This document shows, in pieces, positions 1 through 10,202 of a stretch of 64,000 nt of DNA; positions within the stretch are counted from its first letter, which is position 1; the number at the start of each line of letters is the position of its first letter. The DNA comes from Cellulophaga sp. RHA19 (GTDB lineage: Bacteria > Bacteroidota > Bacteroidia > Flavobacteriales > Flavobacteriaceae), in NCBI RefSeq assembly GCF_002813425.1, contig NZ_PHUL01000001.1, positions 62,001 to 126,000 of the forward strand. Direction: 5' to 3'. The position numbers were made by a program, and so were the translations under genes. The notes under the pieces were generated by a model, which was given only the letters and a program-made list of their open reading frames with translations, searched no databases and had not been told where the DNA came from.

Positions 1-915
1 TAACTGTGTTATTTGCTCTTTGGTAATTAATCTTGAAGCTGCACAAGGTGCAAAAATTTCTGCTTCTAATCCCCAAATTTGTTTATTTATTTCATCAAAC
101 GGAATCATATTCTCTGCTACAAGCGTGTTTCCGTTTTTGGCAAGGTAAAATTCTTTTATTTCATCAAAAGAAAAACCTTCTTTATTAATTACACCACCAT
201 CACGATCTATAATACCTACTATTTTAGCTCCCATTTGGCTTAAATAATATGCCGCTGCTGCACCAACATTACCAAAACCCTGTACTATTGCACGTTTTCC
301 TTTAATGGTACCACCATATATATCATAAAAATGTTTTGCCGCTTCAGCAACACCAAAACCAGTAATCATATCTGCAACTGTATACTTACGCTCTACAGAT
401 GGCGAGTATGTACTACTCTCTATTACTTTTATTACTCCTAGTCTTAATTGACCTATACGGTTAATTTTATCTGCTTCTGTAGGTTTAAAGTGACCGTTAA
501 AAACACCTTCTTGTGGGTGCCAAACACCAGCATCTTCTGTTATAGGAATTACTTCATGTATTTCATCTACATTTAAATCTCCACCGGTACCATAATAACT
601 TTTTAACAAAGGAGCAACAGCATTATACCAACGCTTTAAAACACCTTTTTTTCTAGGGTCATTTGGATCAAAATTAATTCCAGATTTTGCACCACCAATT
701 GCTGGTCCAGAAACTGTAAACTTAACCTCCATAGTTTTTGCTAAAGAAAGAACCTCGTTCATATCTAAACCTTTACGCATTCTTGTACCACCACCGGCAG
801 CACCTCCACGTAAAGAATTTATAACTGTCCACCCTTCGGCTTCAGTTTCAGAATCTTTCCAGTTAAAAACTATTTCAGGTTGTTTATCCTCGTATTTTTG
901 TAGTAAATCTTTCAT
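1..915 (-). CDS. Glu/Leu/Phe/Val-type dehydrogenase (glutamate dehydrogenase), 3' end outside window
   Basis: The reverse strand is open from an ATG at 915 down to base 1, giving 305 codons without a stop; the C-terminus lies beyond the left edge. The product begins MKDLLQKYEDK and carries the ELFV-dehydrogenase dimerisation domain, the glycine-rich GGAKSG lysine motif and, further on, a Rossmann segment with GFGNVGAAAA. The family oxidatively deaminates an amino acid with NAD(P)+, here probably glutamate to 2-oxoglutarate in the cytosol. Substrate choice between glutamate and branched-chain amino acids cannot be read with certainty from this part. The adjacent divergent gene is an acyl-CoA dehydrogenase, and glutamate synthase follows downstream, so the neighbourhood is nitrogen and carbon catabolism. 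Confidence 0.9.
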   Translation of the reverse strand, partial: MKDLLQKYEDKQPEIVFNWKDSETEAEGWTVINSLRGGAAGGGTRMRKGLDMNEVLSLAKTMEVKFTVSGPAIGGAKSGINFDPNDPRKKGVLKRWYNAVAPLLKSYYGTGGDLNVDEIHEVIPITEDAGVWHPQEGVFNGHFKPTEADKINRIGQLRLGVIKVIESSTYSPSVERKYTVADMITGFGVAEAAKHFYDIYGGTIKGKRAIVQGFGNVGAAAAYYLSQMGAKIVGIIDRDGGVINKEGFSFDEIKEFYLAKNGNTLVAENMIPFDEINKQIWGLEAEIFAPCAASRLITKEQITQL

Positions 916-1045
916 TTTAAATTGATTGTAAAATTATGTAACATTATTTATGCATCGCTATTGTGTTAAAAATATCCCTCCCAAACGGGAGTTACTGCTG
1001 TCTCATAATTTTGATATTAAATCAATTAATAAAAATTCAATTCAA

Positions 1046-1053
1046 CAAATATA
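1046..1053 (-). promoter_or_regulatory. Candidate -7 element for the dehydrogenase gene
   Basis: The reverse strand reads TATATTTG, matching the Bacteroidota -7 consensus TAnnTTTG, 130 bases upstream of the ATG at 915. I see no convincing TTG -33 partner, so this is a moderate call. Confidence 0.4.
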
Positions 1054-1159
1054 AAAATATTGCGGCATTTTTAAACTTTTAACAGTCATAGAATGATTAA
1101 TTTTTCATTAATTTTACGTTGAACAGCATTAAAACACGGAGAAAGAGAGCTCAATGCTG

Positions 1160-1190
1160 TTGAATATATCACAATATAAACCTATATTTG
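1160..1190 (+). promoter_or_regulatory. Bacteroidota-type promoter of the acyl-CoA dehydrogenase gene
   Basis: TTG at 1160-1162 is followed after 20 bases by TATATTTG at 1183-1190, a good match to the TTG-N19/20-TAnnTTTG promoter. The ATG lies 29 bases downstream. Confidence 0.6.
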
Positions 1191-1219
1191 TACACATAAA
1201 TTAACATTATCGCAATAAG

Positions 1220-2362
1220 ATGGACTTTAAGTTAACAGAAGAACAATTAATGATTCAGCAAGCAGCAAGAGATTTTGCTCAAAATGAATTATTACCAGGA
1301 GTAATTGAAAGAGACGACGCCCAAAGGTTTCCTAAAGAAGAAGTAAAAAAAATGGGTGAATTAGGCTTTTTAGGAATGATGGTTGATGCCAAATATGGTG
1401 GTAGCGGTCTAGACACACTATCTTACGTTCTAGTAATGGAAGAATTATCTAAGGTAGATGCTTCTTGCTCTGTAATTGTCTCTGTAAACAACTCTCTTGT
1501 TTGTTGGGGTCTAGAAACTTTTGGTAACGAAGAACAAAAGAAAAAATATTTAACAAAGTTAACTACAGGAGAAAGCATAGGCGCTTTTTGTTTATCTGAG
1601 CCTGAAGCTGGTAGTGATGCCACATCACAAAAAACTACTGCAATAGATAAAGGAGACCATTACATATTAAATGGTACTAAAAACTGGATTACCAATGGTA
1701 GTTCTGCAGATTACTACCTTGTAATTGCACAAACAGATGTAGAAAAAGGTTACAAAGGAATTAATGCACTTATTGTTGAAAAAGGTGCTGAAGGTTTTGA
1801 AATTGGTCCTAAAGAAAATAAATTAGGAATTAGAGGTAGTGACACTCACTCTTTAATTTTTAACGATGTAAAAGTACCTAAAGAAAACAGAATTGGTGAA
1901 GACGGTTTTGGTTTTAAATTTGCTATGAAAACACTTTCTGGCGGAAGAATTGGTATTGCAGCACAAGCATTAGGTATTGCAGCAGGTGCTTATGAATTAG
2001 CATTAAAATACTCTAAACAAAGAAAAGCATTTGGTACAGAGATTGCTAACCACCAAGCTATTGCTTTTAAATTAGCAGATATGCATACTTCTATTGAAGC
2101 TGCAAGAATGTTAGTTTACAAAGCTGCAATGGATAAAGACAATCATGAGAATTATGATTTATCTGGAGCTATGGCTAAATTATACGCATCTAAAGTTGCT
2201 ATGGAGGTTTCTGTAGAAGCTGTACAAGTGCACGGTGGTAATGGCTTTGTAAAAGATTACCACGTAGAGCGTTTAATGAGAGATGCTAAAATTACACAGA
2301 TTTACGAAGGTACTTCTGAAATTCAGAAAATAGTAATCTCTAGAAGCATTTTAAGAGATTAA
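1220..2362 (+). CDS. Acyl-CoA dehydrogenase
   Basis: This 380-residue protein is the usual length for a soluble FAD-dependent acyl-CoA dehydrogenase. It has the N-terminal helical domain, the substrate/FAD signature around GAFCLSEPEAGSDA (about residues 122-135), and the C-terminal signature around QIYEGTSEIQK near residue 363, where the glutamate of YEGTSE is the expected catalytic base in short-chain and butyryl-type enzymes. The family introduces a trans-2 double bond into acyl-CoA and passes electrons to electron-transfer flavoprotein. A clear promoter precedes it and a strong terminator follows, so it is probably transcribed alone. Exact chain-length specificity (short chain, or a branched-chain intermediate) cannot be decided here. 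Confidence 0.93.
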   Translation: MDFKLTEEQLMIQQAARDFAQNELLPGVIERDDAQRFPKEEVKKMGELGFLGMMVDAKYGGSGLDTLSYVLVMEELSKVDASCSVIVSVNNSLVCWGLETFGNEEQKKKYLTKLTTGESIGAFCLSEPEAGSDATSQKTTAIDKGDHYILNGTKNWITNGSSADYYLVIAQTDVEKGYKGINALIVEKGAEGFEIGPKENKLGIRGSDTHSLIFNDVKVPKENRIGEDGFGFKFAMKTLSGGRIGIAAQALGIAAGAYELALKYSKQRKAFGTEIANHQAIAFKLADMHTSIEAARMLVYKAAMDKDNHENYDLSGAMAKLYASKVAMEVSVEAVQVHGGNGFVKDYHVERLMRDAKITQIYEGTSEIQKIVISRSILRD

Positions 2363-2390
2363 TTAGAAATATACGTTTGTTTTTATACAA

Positions 2391-2425
2391 AAGCTGTGCA
2401 ATAAATTATTGCGCAGCTTTTTTTA
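2391..2425 (+). terminator. Rho-independent terminator after the acyl-CoA dehydrogenase gene
   Basis: A stem of about 13 pairs (AGCTGTGCAATAA with TTATTGCGCAGCT) is followed directly by a run of T. Confidence 0.85.
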
Positions 2426-2572
2426 TATCTATTCTAAAAATTAACATTGTGAATTTGATAATTTACATACCCTTAAAAATTTAAAATTTCATTTAATTTA
2501 TCAATACACTGAAAATGATGAATTAATTTTTAGGTTATTACTCATTCTTTAAACATAATTTAACAATTATAA

Positions 2573-2580
2573 TATATTTG
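2573..2580 (+). promoter_or_regulatory. Candidate -7 element of gltB
   Basis: TATATTTG matches TAnnTTTG and ends 17 bases before the gltB ATG, implying a very short leader. No clear -33 TTG is present, so the call is tentative. Confidence 0.35.
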
Positions 2581-2597
2581 AAGAAATGTGATAATTT

Positions 2598-5500
2598 ATG
2601 AAGCTGAAAAAACAAGGGTTATACCTACCGGATTTTGAACATGATAATTGTGGAGCTGGTTTTATCTGTAGCTTAAAAGGAAAGAAGTCTAACGACATTA
2701 TACATAAAGCTTTAGAGATATTAGACAAGCTAGAACACCGTGGTGCTGTTAGTTCTGATGGCAAAACAGGAGATGGCGCTGGTATTTTAATAGATATACC
2801 ACATGATTATTTTGTAGAGGTTTGTAATTTTAATTTACCAGAACCAGGTGAATATGCTGTTGCAAACATCTTTTTACCTCAAAAAGAAAACCAAAGAGAT
2901 TTTTGTATCTCTGTATTTGAAGAAAACATAAAAAAGCAAGGCTTACAATTGTTAGGCTGGAGAGATGCACCTGTAAACAAAAATGTTCCAGGACGCATAG
3001 CTATGGAAACAGAGCCATTTGTGAAGCAAATATTTATTGCTAAAGAAAATAGTTCTCAAGATTATGCTGCTTTTAACCTTAAACTATACATTGCTCGTAA
3101 AGTAACAGAGCATACTATTTTAAGTTCTAAATTATCTGAAAGCGGATTTTTCTACGTTCCTAGTTTATCTACAAAAATCATTATTTTTAAAGGTCTTTTA
3201 ATGCCACAAGACATTAAATTTTACTTTAAAGATTTAATGGATCCAAGAGTGGTTACAAGACTTGCTCTTGTTCACCAACGCTTTTCTACCAACACCTTTC
3301 CTACTTGGGATCTTGCACAACCGTTTAGGTATATGTGTCATAATGGAGAAATAAACACATTACGCGGTAATGTATCTAGAATGCGCTCTAGAGAAGAACT
3401 ACTAAAGAGTGATTTATTTGGTGATGAAATAAAAAATATACTTCCTATAATATTACCAGGAAAATCAGATTCTGCAACAATGGATATGGTAGTAGAGCTG
3501 TTGTTAATGACTGGTAGATCTTTACCAGAAGTAATGATGATTATGGTACCTGAAGCTTGGGAAAAAAACCCAGATATGTCTCCTGCAAAAAGAGCATTTT
3601 ACGAGTATAACTCTTGTATGATGGAGCCGTGGGATGGACCCGCATCTGTACCTTTTACAGATGGCAACTATATTGGAGCAGTTCTAGACCGTAACGGATT
3701 AAGACCCTCTAGATACTCTGTTACTAAAGATGGCTACGTAATTATGTCATCAGAAACTGGTGTAGTAGATATAGAACCAGAAAACATTGAGTTTCATGGA
3801 CGTTTAGAGCCAGGAAAAATGTTTTTAGTAAATATGGAAGAAGGCCGTATTGTTAATGATGAAGAAATAAAAGAAAAAATTGCTCAATTAAAGCCTTACC
3901 AAAAATGGTTAGATAATAATTTGGTGCATTTAAAAGACATCCCTTATAACGACTGCCCTTTATTTTTAGGAGAAGAAAGCTTAGAAAAAAGAAAATCACT
4001 TTTTGGCTATACGTTAGAAGATATAAACACCATTATATTACCAATGGGTAAGTCTGCCAAAGAGCCTATTGGCTCTATGGGATCTGATACGCCAATTGCC
4101 GTTTTATCTGAAAAGCCACAACTTATATACAACTACTTTAAGCAACTATTTGCCCAAGTAACAAATCCTCCTTTAGATGGTATTAGAGAAGAGCTAATTA
4201 CAGATATTAGCTTAACCCTTGGTAGTGATCATAATATTTTTGACTTTTCAGAATTACACTGTCGCAAATTAAAAATTCAGAATCCTGTAATATCTAAAGA
4301 AGATTTAGATAAGATAAAAAACTATGATGCTAGTCCAGATTACAAAGTAACATCTATTCCTATTCTGTACAAAATAGAACGTGGACACAACGCCCTAGAA
4401 GAAGCATTGGCATCTATATTAGACCAGGCATCTAAAGCAATAGATAACGGTACAAATATTATCATTTTATCAGACAGAAATGTAAACAAGGACAATGCTC
4501 CTATACCTGCGCTATTGGCATTATCTTTTGTAAATAGCGGACTGCAAAAATTAGGTAAAAGATCTAAACTTAGTGTAATTATAGAATCTGCAGAGCCAAG
4601 AGAAGTGCATCATTTTGCATTATTATTTGGTTATGGAGCTAGTGCTGTAAACCCTTATTTGGTTAACGAAATTATAGGTGAACAGATAGAAGAAAATGAC
4701 ATTACAGACATTACTTTTGATGAAGCTATAAAAAACTACAACAAAGGTATTGGAAAAGGCGTGTTAAAGGTTATGAACAAAATAGGGATATCTACCTTAA
4801 ACTCTTACCGAGGATCCCAATTGTTTGAGTGTATTGGTATAAACACCAAAGTGGTAGATAAATATTTTCCAAACACACCTACAAGAATACAAGGTATTGG
4901 CTTATACCAAATAGAAAAAGAAATAGCAAAAAGACACCAAAAAGCATTTAACACTAAAGAAGTAGCAGCTAATTTAGAGTTAGAAATGGGTGGCGCATAT
5001 AGATGGCGTAGAGATGGAGAAAAACACTTATTTAACCCACTTACTATTGCCAAATTACAAAAAGCAGTTCGTAATAACGAACCAAGCACATACAAGGAAT
5101 ACTCTAGTTTAATAAATGAACAATCTAAACATTTAATGACCATTAGAGGTTTGTTTGAGTTTTCTAACTATGACCCAATTCCTATTGAAGAGGTAGAACC
5201 ATGGACAGATATTGTAAAGCGATTTAAAACTGGAGCAATGTCTTACGGATCTATTAGCAAGGAAGCTCATGAAAATTTAGCCATTGCAATGAACCGTATT
5301 GGCGGCAAAAGCAACTCTGGTGAAGGTGGTGAAGATGCAGAACGTTTTTATAAAAACGAAACTGGAGATTGGAGAAACAGCGCTATAAAACAAGTTGCTT
5401 CAGGTAGGTTTGGTGTTACATCTAACTACCTAACAAGTGCTAAGGAAATACAAATTAAAATGGCACAAGGTGCTAAACCTGGTGAAGGTGGACAATTGCC

Positions 5501-7109
5501 TGGACCAAAAGTAAATCCTTCTATAGCAAAAACAAGAAACTCTACTCCGTATGTAGGGCTTATCTCCCCTCCTCCACATCATGATATTTATTCAATTGAA
5601 GATTTATCTCAATTAATTTACGATTTAAAATCTGCTAACAGAGAAGCAAGAATAAACGTAAAATTAGTATCAGAAGTTGGTGTAGGTACTGTAGCTGCGG
5701 GTGTAGCAAAAGCAAAAGCAGATGTTGTATTAATTTCTGGTCACGATGGTGGCACAGGAGCATCTCCTTTAACATCTTTAAAACACGCAGGTTTACCATG
5801 GGAGCTAGGTGTTGCAGAAGCACAACAAACCTTAGTGATGAACGACCTTAGAAACAGGGTTGTTGTAGAATGCGACGGACAACTAAAAACAGGTCGTGAT
5901 GTAGCAATTGCCTGTCTGCTTGGAGCAGAAGAATTTGGTTTTGCTACCGCTCCTTTAGTGGCTTCTGGCTGTATTATGATGCGTGTTTGCCACTTAAACA
6001 CTTGTCCGGTTGGTATTGCTACTCAAAACCCTGAACTGCGTAAAAAGTTTAAAGGAAAACCAGAACACGTAGTTAACTACATGTACTTTATTGCTCAAGA
6101 ACTAAGAGAAATAATGGCGCAACTAGGCTTTAGAACTGTAAACGAAATGGTAGGTCAGGTTCAAAAACTAGATCGCAACAAAGCTATAGAACATTATAAA
6201 GCAGAAGGCATAGACCTTACTCCTATTTTACACCAAGTAGATGTACCTGTAGATACCAAACTTCACAACACACAAAAACAAGAGCACGATATATATAAAT
6301 CTATAGAGTTTAAAATTATAGAAAAAGCACACCCATCTTTATTTAGAAAAGAAAAACTAACCTTAGATTTTCCTATTAAAAATACAGACAGAGCAGTTGG
6401 TGCAATTATAAGTAATGAAATTTCTAAGACCTATGGTGCAAAAGGCTTACCTATAAACACGCTACGTTTAAACTTTACTGGTTCTGCCGGACAAAGTTTT
6501 GGTGCCTTTGCAACCAGAGGTTTAACAATGACAGTTAATGGTAATACTAATGATTATTTAGGAAAAGGATTATCTGGAGGTAAATTAGTAATAAAAGTAC
6601 CGGAAGGTGCCACTATAATTCCAGAAGACAATGTTATTACAGGTAATGTAACCTTATATGGTGCTACTGCTGGTAGAGCCTATATAAATGGTAAAGCAGG
6701 TGAACGTTTTTGCGTTCGTAACTCTGGAGCAAAAACTGTTGTAGAAGGCATTGGAGACCATGGTTGTGAATATATGACTGGTGGTGTAGCTGTAATTTTA
6801 GGCGAAGTAGGTCGTAATTTTGGAGCAGGTATGAGTGGCGGTATTGCTTATGTATTTGACCCAAACAAAACGTTTGAAAAAAACTGCAATAAAGAAGCTC
6901 TTAATTTACTTTCTGTAGATGAAGCCAATGATATTGCAGAACTAAAAGACCTTATAGAAAGTCATTACAATTATACTATGAGTCCTCTGGCACAACGCTT
7001 GCTAGAAAACTGGGAAAACAGTTTACCAATGTTTGTTAAAGTATTCCCTGAAGAATACCGTCAAGCATTAAAAAGATTAGAAGAAGAAGAAAAAGCTAGC
7101 ATAATATAA
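2598..7109 (+). CDS. gltB: Glutamate synthase, large (alpha) subunit
   Basis: The 1503-residue length is that of a full NADPH-type glutamate synthase large subunit. The N-terminus has a short propeptide and then CGAGF, where Cys18 would become the N-terminal nucleophile of the class II glutamine amidotransferase domain. A central domain and the FMN-binding synthase domain follow, with cysteines 1125, 1131 and 1136 spaced (6 and 5) as in the [3Fe-4S] site of the family. The C-terminus is the glycine-rich beta-helix (GXGXG) domain. The enzyme transfers the amide of glutamine to 2-oxoglutarate, giving two glutamates, using electrons from GltD. The gltD gene starts six bases after the stop, so the two form one operon. 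Confidence 0.97.
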   Translation: MKLKKQGLYLPDFEHDNCGAGFICSLKGKKSNDIIHKALEILDKLEHRGAVSSDGKTGDGAGILIDIPHDYFVEVCNFNLPEPGEYAVANIFLPQKENQRDFCISVFEENIKKQGLQLLGWRDAPVNKNVPGRIAMETEPFVKQIFIAKENSSQDYAAFNLKLYIARKVTEHTILSSKLSESGFFYVPSLSTKIIIFKGLLMPQDIKFYFKDLMDPRVVTRLALVHQRFSTNTFPTWDLAQPFRYMCHNGEINTLRGNVSRMRSREELLKSDLFGDEIKNILPIILPGKSDSATMDMVVELLLMTGRSLPEVMMIMVPEAWEKNPDMSPAKRAFYEYNSCMMEPWDGPASVPFTDGNYIGAVLDRNGLRPSRYSVTKDGYVIMSSETGVVDIEPENIEFHGRLEPGKMFLVNMEEGRIVNDEEIKEKIAQLKPYQKWLDNNLVHLKDIPYNDCPLFLGEESLEKRKSLFGYTLEDINTIILPMGKSAKEPIGSMGSDTPIAVLSEKPQLIYNYFKQLFAQVTNPPLDGIREELITDISLTLGSDHNIFDFSELHCRKLKIQNPVISKEDLDKIKNYDASPDYKVTSIPILYKIERGHNALEEALASILDQASKAIDNGTNIIILSDRNVNKDNAPIPALLALSFVNSGLQKLGKRSKLSVIIESAEPREVHHFALLFGYGASAVNPYLVNEIIGEQIEENDITDITFDEAIKNYNKGIGKGVLKVMNKIGISTLNSYRGSQLFECIGINTKVVDKYFPNTPTRIQGIGLYQIEKEIAKRHQKAFNTKEVAANLELEMGGAYRWRRDGEKHLFNPLTIAKLQKAVRNNEPSTYKEYSSLINEQSKHLMTIRGLFEFSNYDPIPIEEVEPWTDIVKRFKTGAMSYGSISKEAHENLAIAMNRIGGKSNSGEGGEDAERFYKNETGDWRNSAIKQVASGRFGVTSNYLTSAKEIQIKMAQGAKPGEGGQLPGPKVNPSIAKTRNSTPYVGLISPPPHHDIYSIEDLSQLIYDLKSANREARINVKLVSEVGVGTVAAGVAKAKADVVLISGHDGGTGASPLTSLKHAGLPWELGVAEAQQTLVMNDLRNRVVVECDGQLKTGRDVAIACLLGAEEFGFATAPLVASGCIMMRVCHLNTCPVGIATQNPELRKKFKGKPEHVVNYMYFIAQELREIMAQLGFRTVNEMVGQVQKLDRNKAIEHYKAEGIDLTPILHQVDVPVDTKLHNTQKQEHDIYKSIEFKIIEKAHPSLFRKEKLTLDFPIKNTDRAVGAIISNEISKTYGAKGLPINTLRLNFTGSAGQSFGAFATRGLTMTVNGNTNDYLGKGLSGGKLVIKVPEGATIIPEDNVITGNVTLYGATAGRAYINGKAGERFCVRNSGAKTVVEGIGDHGCEYMTGGVAVILGEVGRNFGAGMSGGIAYVFDPNKTFEKNCNKEALNLLSVDEANDIAELKDLIESHYNYTMSPLAQRLLENWENSLPMFVKVFPEEYRQALKRLEEEEKASII

Positions 7110-7115
7110 AGCACT

Positions 7116-8582
7116 ATGGGAAAGATAACTGGATTTTTAGAGTTCGAAAGAAAAATAGAAGACTATGCTCCTGTAGAAGAGCGTATAAAAAATTATAAAG
7201 AATTTACACAACCATTAAAGGAAACTGAATTAAAAGACCAAGGTGCACGTTGTATGGATTGCGGAGTTCCGTTTTGCCATAGTGGATGCCCATTAGGAAA
7301 TTTAATTCCAGATTTTAATGATGCGGTTTACAAAGGAAAATGGGAAAAAGCTGCAAGCATATTGCACTCTACCAATAACTTCCCTGAATTTACTGGTCGC
7401 TTATGCCCTGCTCCATGCGAGGAAGCTTGTGTATTAGGTATTAATGAAGACCCTGTGTCTATAGAAAATATTGAAAAAAATATTGTTGAAACTGCTTTTT
7501 CCAACGGATGGATAACTGCACAACCGCCAAAAACTAGAACAGGTAAAAAAGTTGCTGTTGTAGGGTCTGGACCTGCTGGTTTAGCTACTGCACAACAATT
7601 AAACAGAGCCGGACATTTGGTTACTGTTTTTGAGCGTGATGCTAAAGTTGGTGGATTATTAAGATACGGCATTCCTGATTTTAAGATGGAGAAAAACGTT
7701 ATTGACCGTAGATTAGAAGTACTAAAAGAAGAAGGCATAGTGTTTAAAACCAATACACATATTGGTGTAGATATTGATGCAAACACCTTAAAAGAAGATT
7801 TTGATGCTGTTGTACTTTCTGGTGGCGCTACAGTACGTAGAAACTTACCAATAAAAGGAGCAGAACTAAAAGGTGTTGTACAAGCAATGGACTTTTTAAA
7901 ACAAAATAACAAACGCGTAGATGGCATTACAGATTTAGGCGAAGAAATAAAAGCAACCAACAAAGATGTTATTGTTATTGGTGGTGGAGATACTGGATCT
8001 GACTGCATAGGAACATCTATACGCCATGGTGCTACTTCTGTCTCTAATTTTGAGATTATGAGCAAAGCAACTCCAGAGAGGCCTGCAGACCAGCCTTGGC
8101 CGTTTTGGCCTATGCGTTTACGTACAAGCTCTTCTCATAAAGAAGGTGCAGAACGTTTCTTTAGCATTTCTACCAAGGAATTTGTTGGAGATAAAGATGG
8201 TAATTTAAAAGGATTAATTACCTCAGAAGTAGAGTGGATTAAAACTCCAGGACAAAGACCAAGCCTAAAAGAAGTTCCTGGAACAGAAAAAGAATGGAAA
8301 TGCGACTTAGTTTTGCTTGCAATGGGTTTTACAGGATCGGAAATGACTGTAGCTCAACAACTAGGCTTAGAAGCAGATCCTAGAACAAATATTAAAGCCT
8401 CTGCAAAAAACTATATGACTAACGTACCTGGTGTTTTTGTAGCTGGCGACCAAAGAAGAGGTCAATCTTTAATAGTATGGGCCATCTCTGAAGGCAGACA
8501 GGCTGCGCATCACGTAGATGTTTACCTAACAGGAAGTTCTACTTTACCATTAAAAGGAGAAGGCGATTTACCTAGAGTTTAG
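7116..8582 (+). CDS. gltD: Glutamate synthase, small (beta) subunit
   Basis: The 488-residue protein has the N-terminal cysteine clusters CMDCGVPFCHSGCP and CPAPCEEAC (about residues 47-107) that bind [4Fe-4S] centres. A first dinucleotide fold, VGSGPAG near residue 149, binds FAD, and a second glycine-rich motif, GGGDTGSD near residue 291, binds NAD(P)H. It takes electrons from NADPH and passes them to the large subunit. It lies six bases behind gltB, which settles its role. No terminator is obvious directly after it; the cold-shock gene 68 bases on has its own promoter element. Confidence 0.96.
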   Translation: MGKITGFLEFERKIEDYAPVEERIKNYKEFTQPLKETELKDQGARCMDCGVPFCHSGCPLGNLIPDFNDAVYKGKWEKAASILHSTNNFPEFTGRLCPAPCEEACVLGINEDPVSIENIEKNIVETAFSNGWITAQPPKTRTGKKVAVVGSGPAGLATAQQLNRAGHLVTVFERDAKVGGLLRYGIPDFKMEKNVIDRRLEVLKEEGIVFKTNTHIGVDIDANTLKEDFDAVVLSGGATVRRNLPIKGAELKGVVQAMDFLKQNNKRVDGITDLGEEIKATNKDVIVIGGGDTGSDCIGTSIRHGATSVSNFEIMSKATPERPADQPWPFWPMRLRTSSSHKEGAERFFSISTKEFVGDKDGNLKGLITSEVEWIKTPGQRPSLKEVPGTEKEWKCDLVLLAMGFTGSEMTVAQQLGLEADPRTNIKASAKNYMTNVPGVFVAGDQRRGQSLIVWAISEGRQAAHHVDVYLTGSSTLPLKGEGDLPRV

Positions 8583-8601
8583 AAAAAAAAATAAAAATCA
8601 C

Positions 8602-8627
8602 TTTGTATTGATATTATACTATCTTTG
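8602..8627 (+). promoter_or_regulatory. Candidate promoter of the cold-shock gene
   Basis: TATCTTTG at 8620-8627 is an exact TAnnTTTG -7 element. A TTTG at 8602-8605 lies upstream but the 14-base gap is shorter than usual, so only the -7 box is convincing. Confidence 0.5.
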
Positions 8628-8650
8628 CACTTTAAATTAAAAATAAAATT

Positions 8651-8842
8651 ATGAGTAACGGTACAGTAAAATTTTTTAACGACTCTAAAGGTTTCGGTTT
8701 TATCACTCCAGATGATGGTGGTAAAGACGTTTTTGTTCACATCAGTGGATTAACTCACGAAATAGCTGAAGGAGACAAAGTTAGTTATGACGTTGAAGAA
8801 GGTAAAAAAGGACCTAATGCAGTAAACGTTGAAGTCCTTTAA
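8651..8842 (+). CDS. Cold-shock domain protein (CspA family)
   Basis: The 63-residue protein is a single cold-shock OB-fold domain with both RNA-binding motifs: KGFGFI (RNP1) near residue 13 and VFVHIS (RNP2) near residue 27. The family binds single-stranded RNA and DNA in the cytoplasm and acts as an RNA chaperone. The gene has its own -7 element and a strong terminator, so it is monocistronic. The sequence alone does not say whether it is cold-inducible or constitutive. Confidence 0.95.
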   Translation: MSNGTVKFFNDSKGFGFITPDDGGKDVFVHISGLTHEIAEGDKVSYDVEEGKKGPNAVNVEVL

Positions 8843-8870
8843 TATATAAAGAATTTAACTTATTACATGC

Positions 8871-8902
8871 AAAGCCTGTTGTTTTATACAACAGGCTTTT
8901 TT
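8871..8902 (+). terminator. Terminator after the cold-shock gene
   Basis: The stem AAGCCTGTTGT / ACAACAGGCTT with a small ATA-containing loop is followed by a T-run. Confidence 0.85.
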
Positions 8903-9544
8903 GTTTTTTTAAATACTACTTGCATCATAAATTCTCAAACATATATAATATACAGTATAAGCAGCAACATACTTATACAAAAAGCACAATTGCGTAGGTT
9001 TACATCACAATTTTTAAATAATTCTTTTTATCAAATTAAAAAAGCGATAAACAAAAACTAAATTTCATCTTGAATAGAATTAAACTAGGACAATTATAAA
9101 AAACAAAACTCTAAGTTTTATGATTAAAAAATTCCTACACAACATTCTATTATCTACATAAAATATCGATTAATAGATGAAATACATTATGATATATCTT
9201 CACTAATATTTTTTTTACACCCACTTTTTATATCACCACCTCCATATTTTGTAGGTCTTTACATCAATTATAGGAAGTTTTTCACATCACTTAAGTAAGA
9301 AATAATTTTTTTATAGTTGAAAATAATTTAATACATTAGTCAGCATAAAGACAATATTTTAGAATTTTTCTCTTTCTTCCAAAATAAAATAATGTCATAT
9401 TAAGGACTTAGGTTTTTGCCTAAGTATGGAGAAAATTTCAAAAAAGTAGTTTTTTGATGCTTTCTCTTTTTTTTTATACTAGTCGAAACTAAAGAGGAAC
9501 TGTAACATTTTAAAAATTAATTTTAATTAAAAAAACAAATTATT
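8903..9544 (+). promoter_or_regulatory. Gene-free region containing the hcp leader with two hairpins
   Basis: I see no credible gene in these 640 bases; the short open frame that begins in the terminator at 8867 has no family features. From about 9326 the sequence is almost identical to the region before the second hcp copy. That shared part holds two perfect short hairpins: 9406-9425 (ACTTAGG / CCTAAGT) and 9438-9457 (TCAAAAAA / TTTTTTGA, loop GTAG). No TAnnTTTG element is found in it. The retained hairpins suggest a regulatory leader, or promoter region, for the abundant tube protein. Confidence 0.5.
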
Positions 9545-9943
9545 ATGGGATCATTTAGAGCAGATTTTAGTTTCGGTGGTAAAGTATTTGATGTACTTTA
9601 TTCTGATTATGAATTTAGTAGAAATACAGATTCTAAAGGTAAGCCATCTTCTAACGTAACTGGTGGTAGAGTTGAATTAGTTATAGAGTCTACAGAAGAT
9701 ACTTCTGTTATTGAAGCTATGGTTAACAGTCAGTTTAAACCTGTTGAAGGTAAAATTACTTTTAAGAAAACAGACGAGGATGCTAAAATGAAAGAAGTTG
9801 AGTTTAAAAACGCTTACATCGTTCATTTTAAAGAAACATTAGACGTTAATAATGACGTACCTATGACTATTAAAGTTACTTTCTCTGCTGAGGAAATTAA
9901 CGTTGGTACAGCTTCTTTATTAAACCGTTGGCCAAGATCATAA
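9545..9943 (+). CDS. tssD: T6SS tube protein Hcp (TssD), copy 1
   Basis: The 132-residue protein is the Bacteroidota-type Hcp/TssD: a single beta-barrel domain starting MGSFRADFSFGGK and ending LLNRWPRS. Hexamers stack into the inner tube that the contracting sheath propels into a neighbouring cell. A second gene at 41539 encodes an identical protein. The gene has a long structured leader and its own terminator before vgrG, as expected for a protein needed in far greater amounts than VgrG. The start is the only ATG and follows an A-rich leader without a Shine-Dalgarno site, which is normal for the phylum. Confidence 0.93.
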   Translation: MGSFRADFSFGGKVFDVLYSDYEFSRNTDSKGKPSSNVTGGRVELVIESTEDTSVIEAMVNSQFKPVEGKITFKKTDEDAKMKEVEFKNAYIVHFKETLDVNNDVPMTIKVTFSAEEINVGTASLLNRWPRS

Positions 9944-9987
9944 AACTACTAAACACATACTAGTTGTTTAGACATGTTTATACTATT

Positions 9988-10023
9988 AAAGCCTTCAAGT
10001 GTCATAATTTGAAGGCTTTTTTA
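9988..10023 (+). terminator. Terminator between hcp and vgrG, copy 1
   Basis: The stem AAAGCCTTCAA / TTGAAGGCTTT with a loop of about ten bases is followed by T residues. An identical hairpin follows hcp copy 2 at 41982-42017. Confidence 0.85.
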
Positions 10024-10202
10024 TCCTTTTTCAAAATACCACATATGGTGTATTAGTTACACACAAACCAGTACATCTAAAAAATAAAACAAACCTAGTA
10101 AAACTAATCTCTTTACTGCTTTGTTTAAAATAACATTAAAATTAGGCCTCTAGGTTTCTAAATTTACCACAAGGCTTATATAGTACCTACAAACATAAAG
10201 TT

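Noticed and set aside
4805..5143. Reverse-strand open frames inside gltB, gltD, vgrG, rhs and other large genes
   Set aside because: They lie fully inside well-supported genes on the other strand and show no protein family features, so they are shadows of AT-rich coding sequence.
8867..9061. 64-codon open frame after the cold-shock gene
   Set aside because: It begins inside the terminator hairpin, has no recognisable features and low-complexity hydrophobic composition, and no start context.
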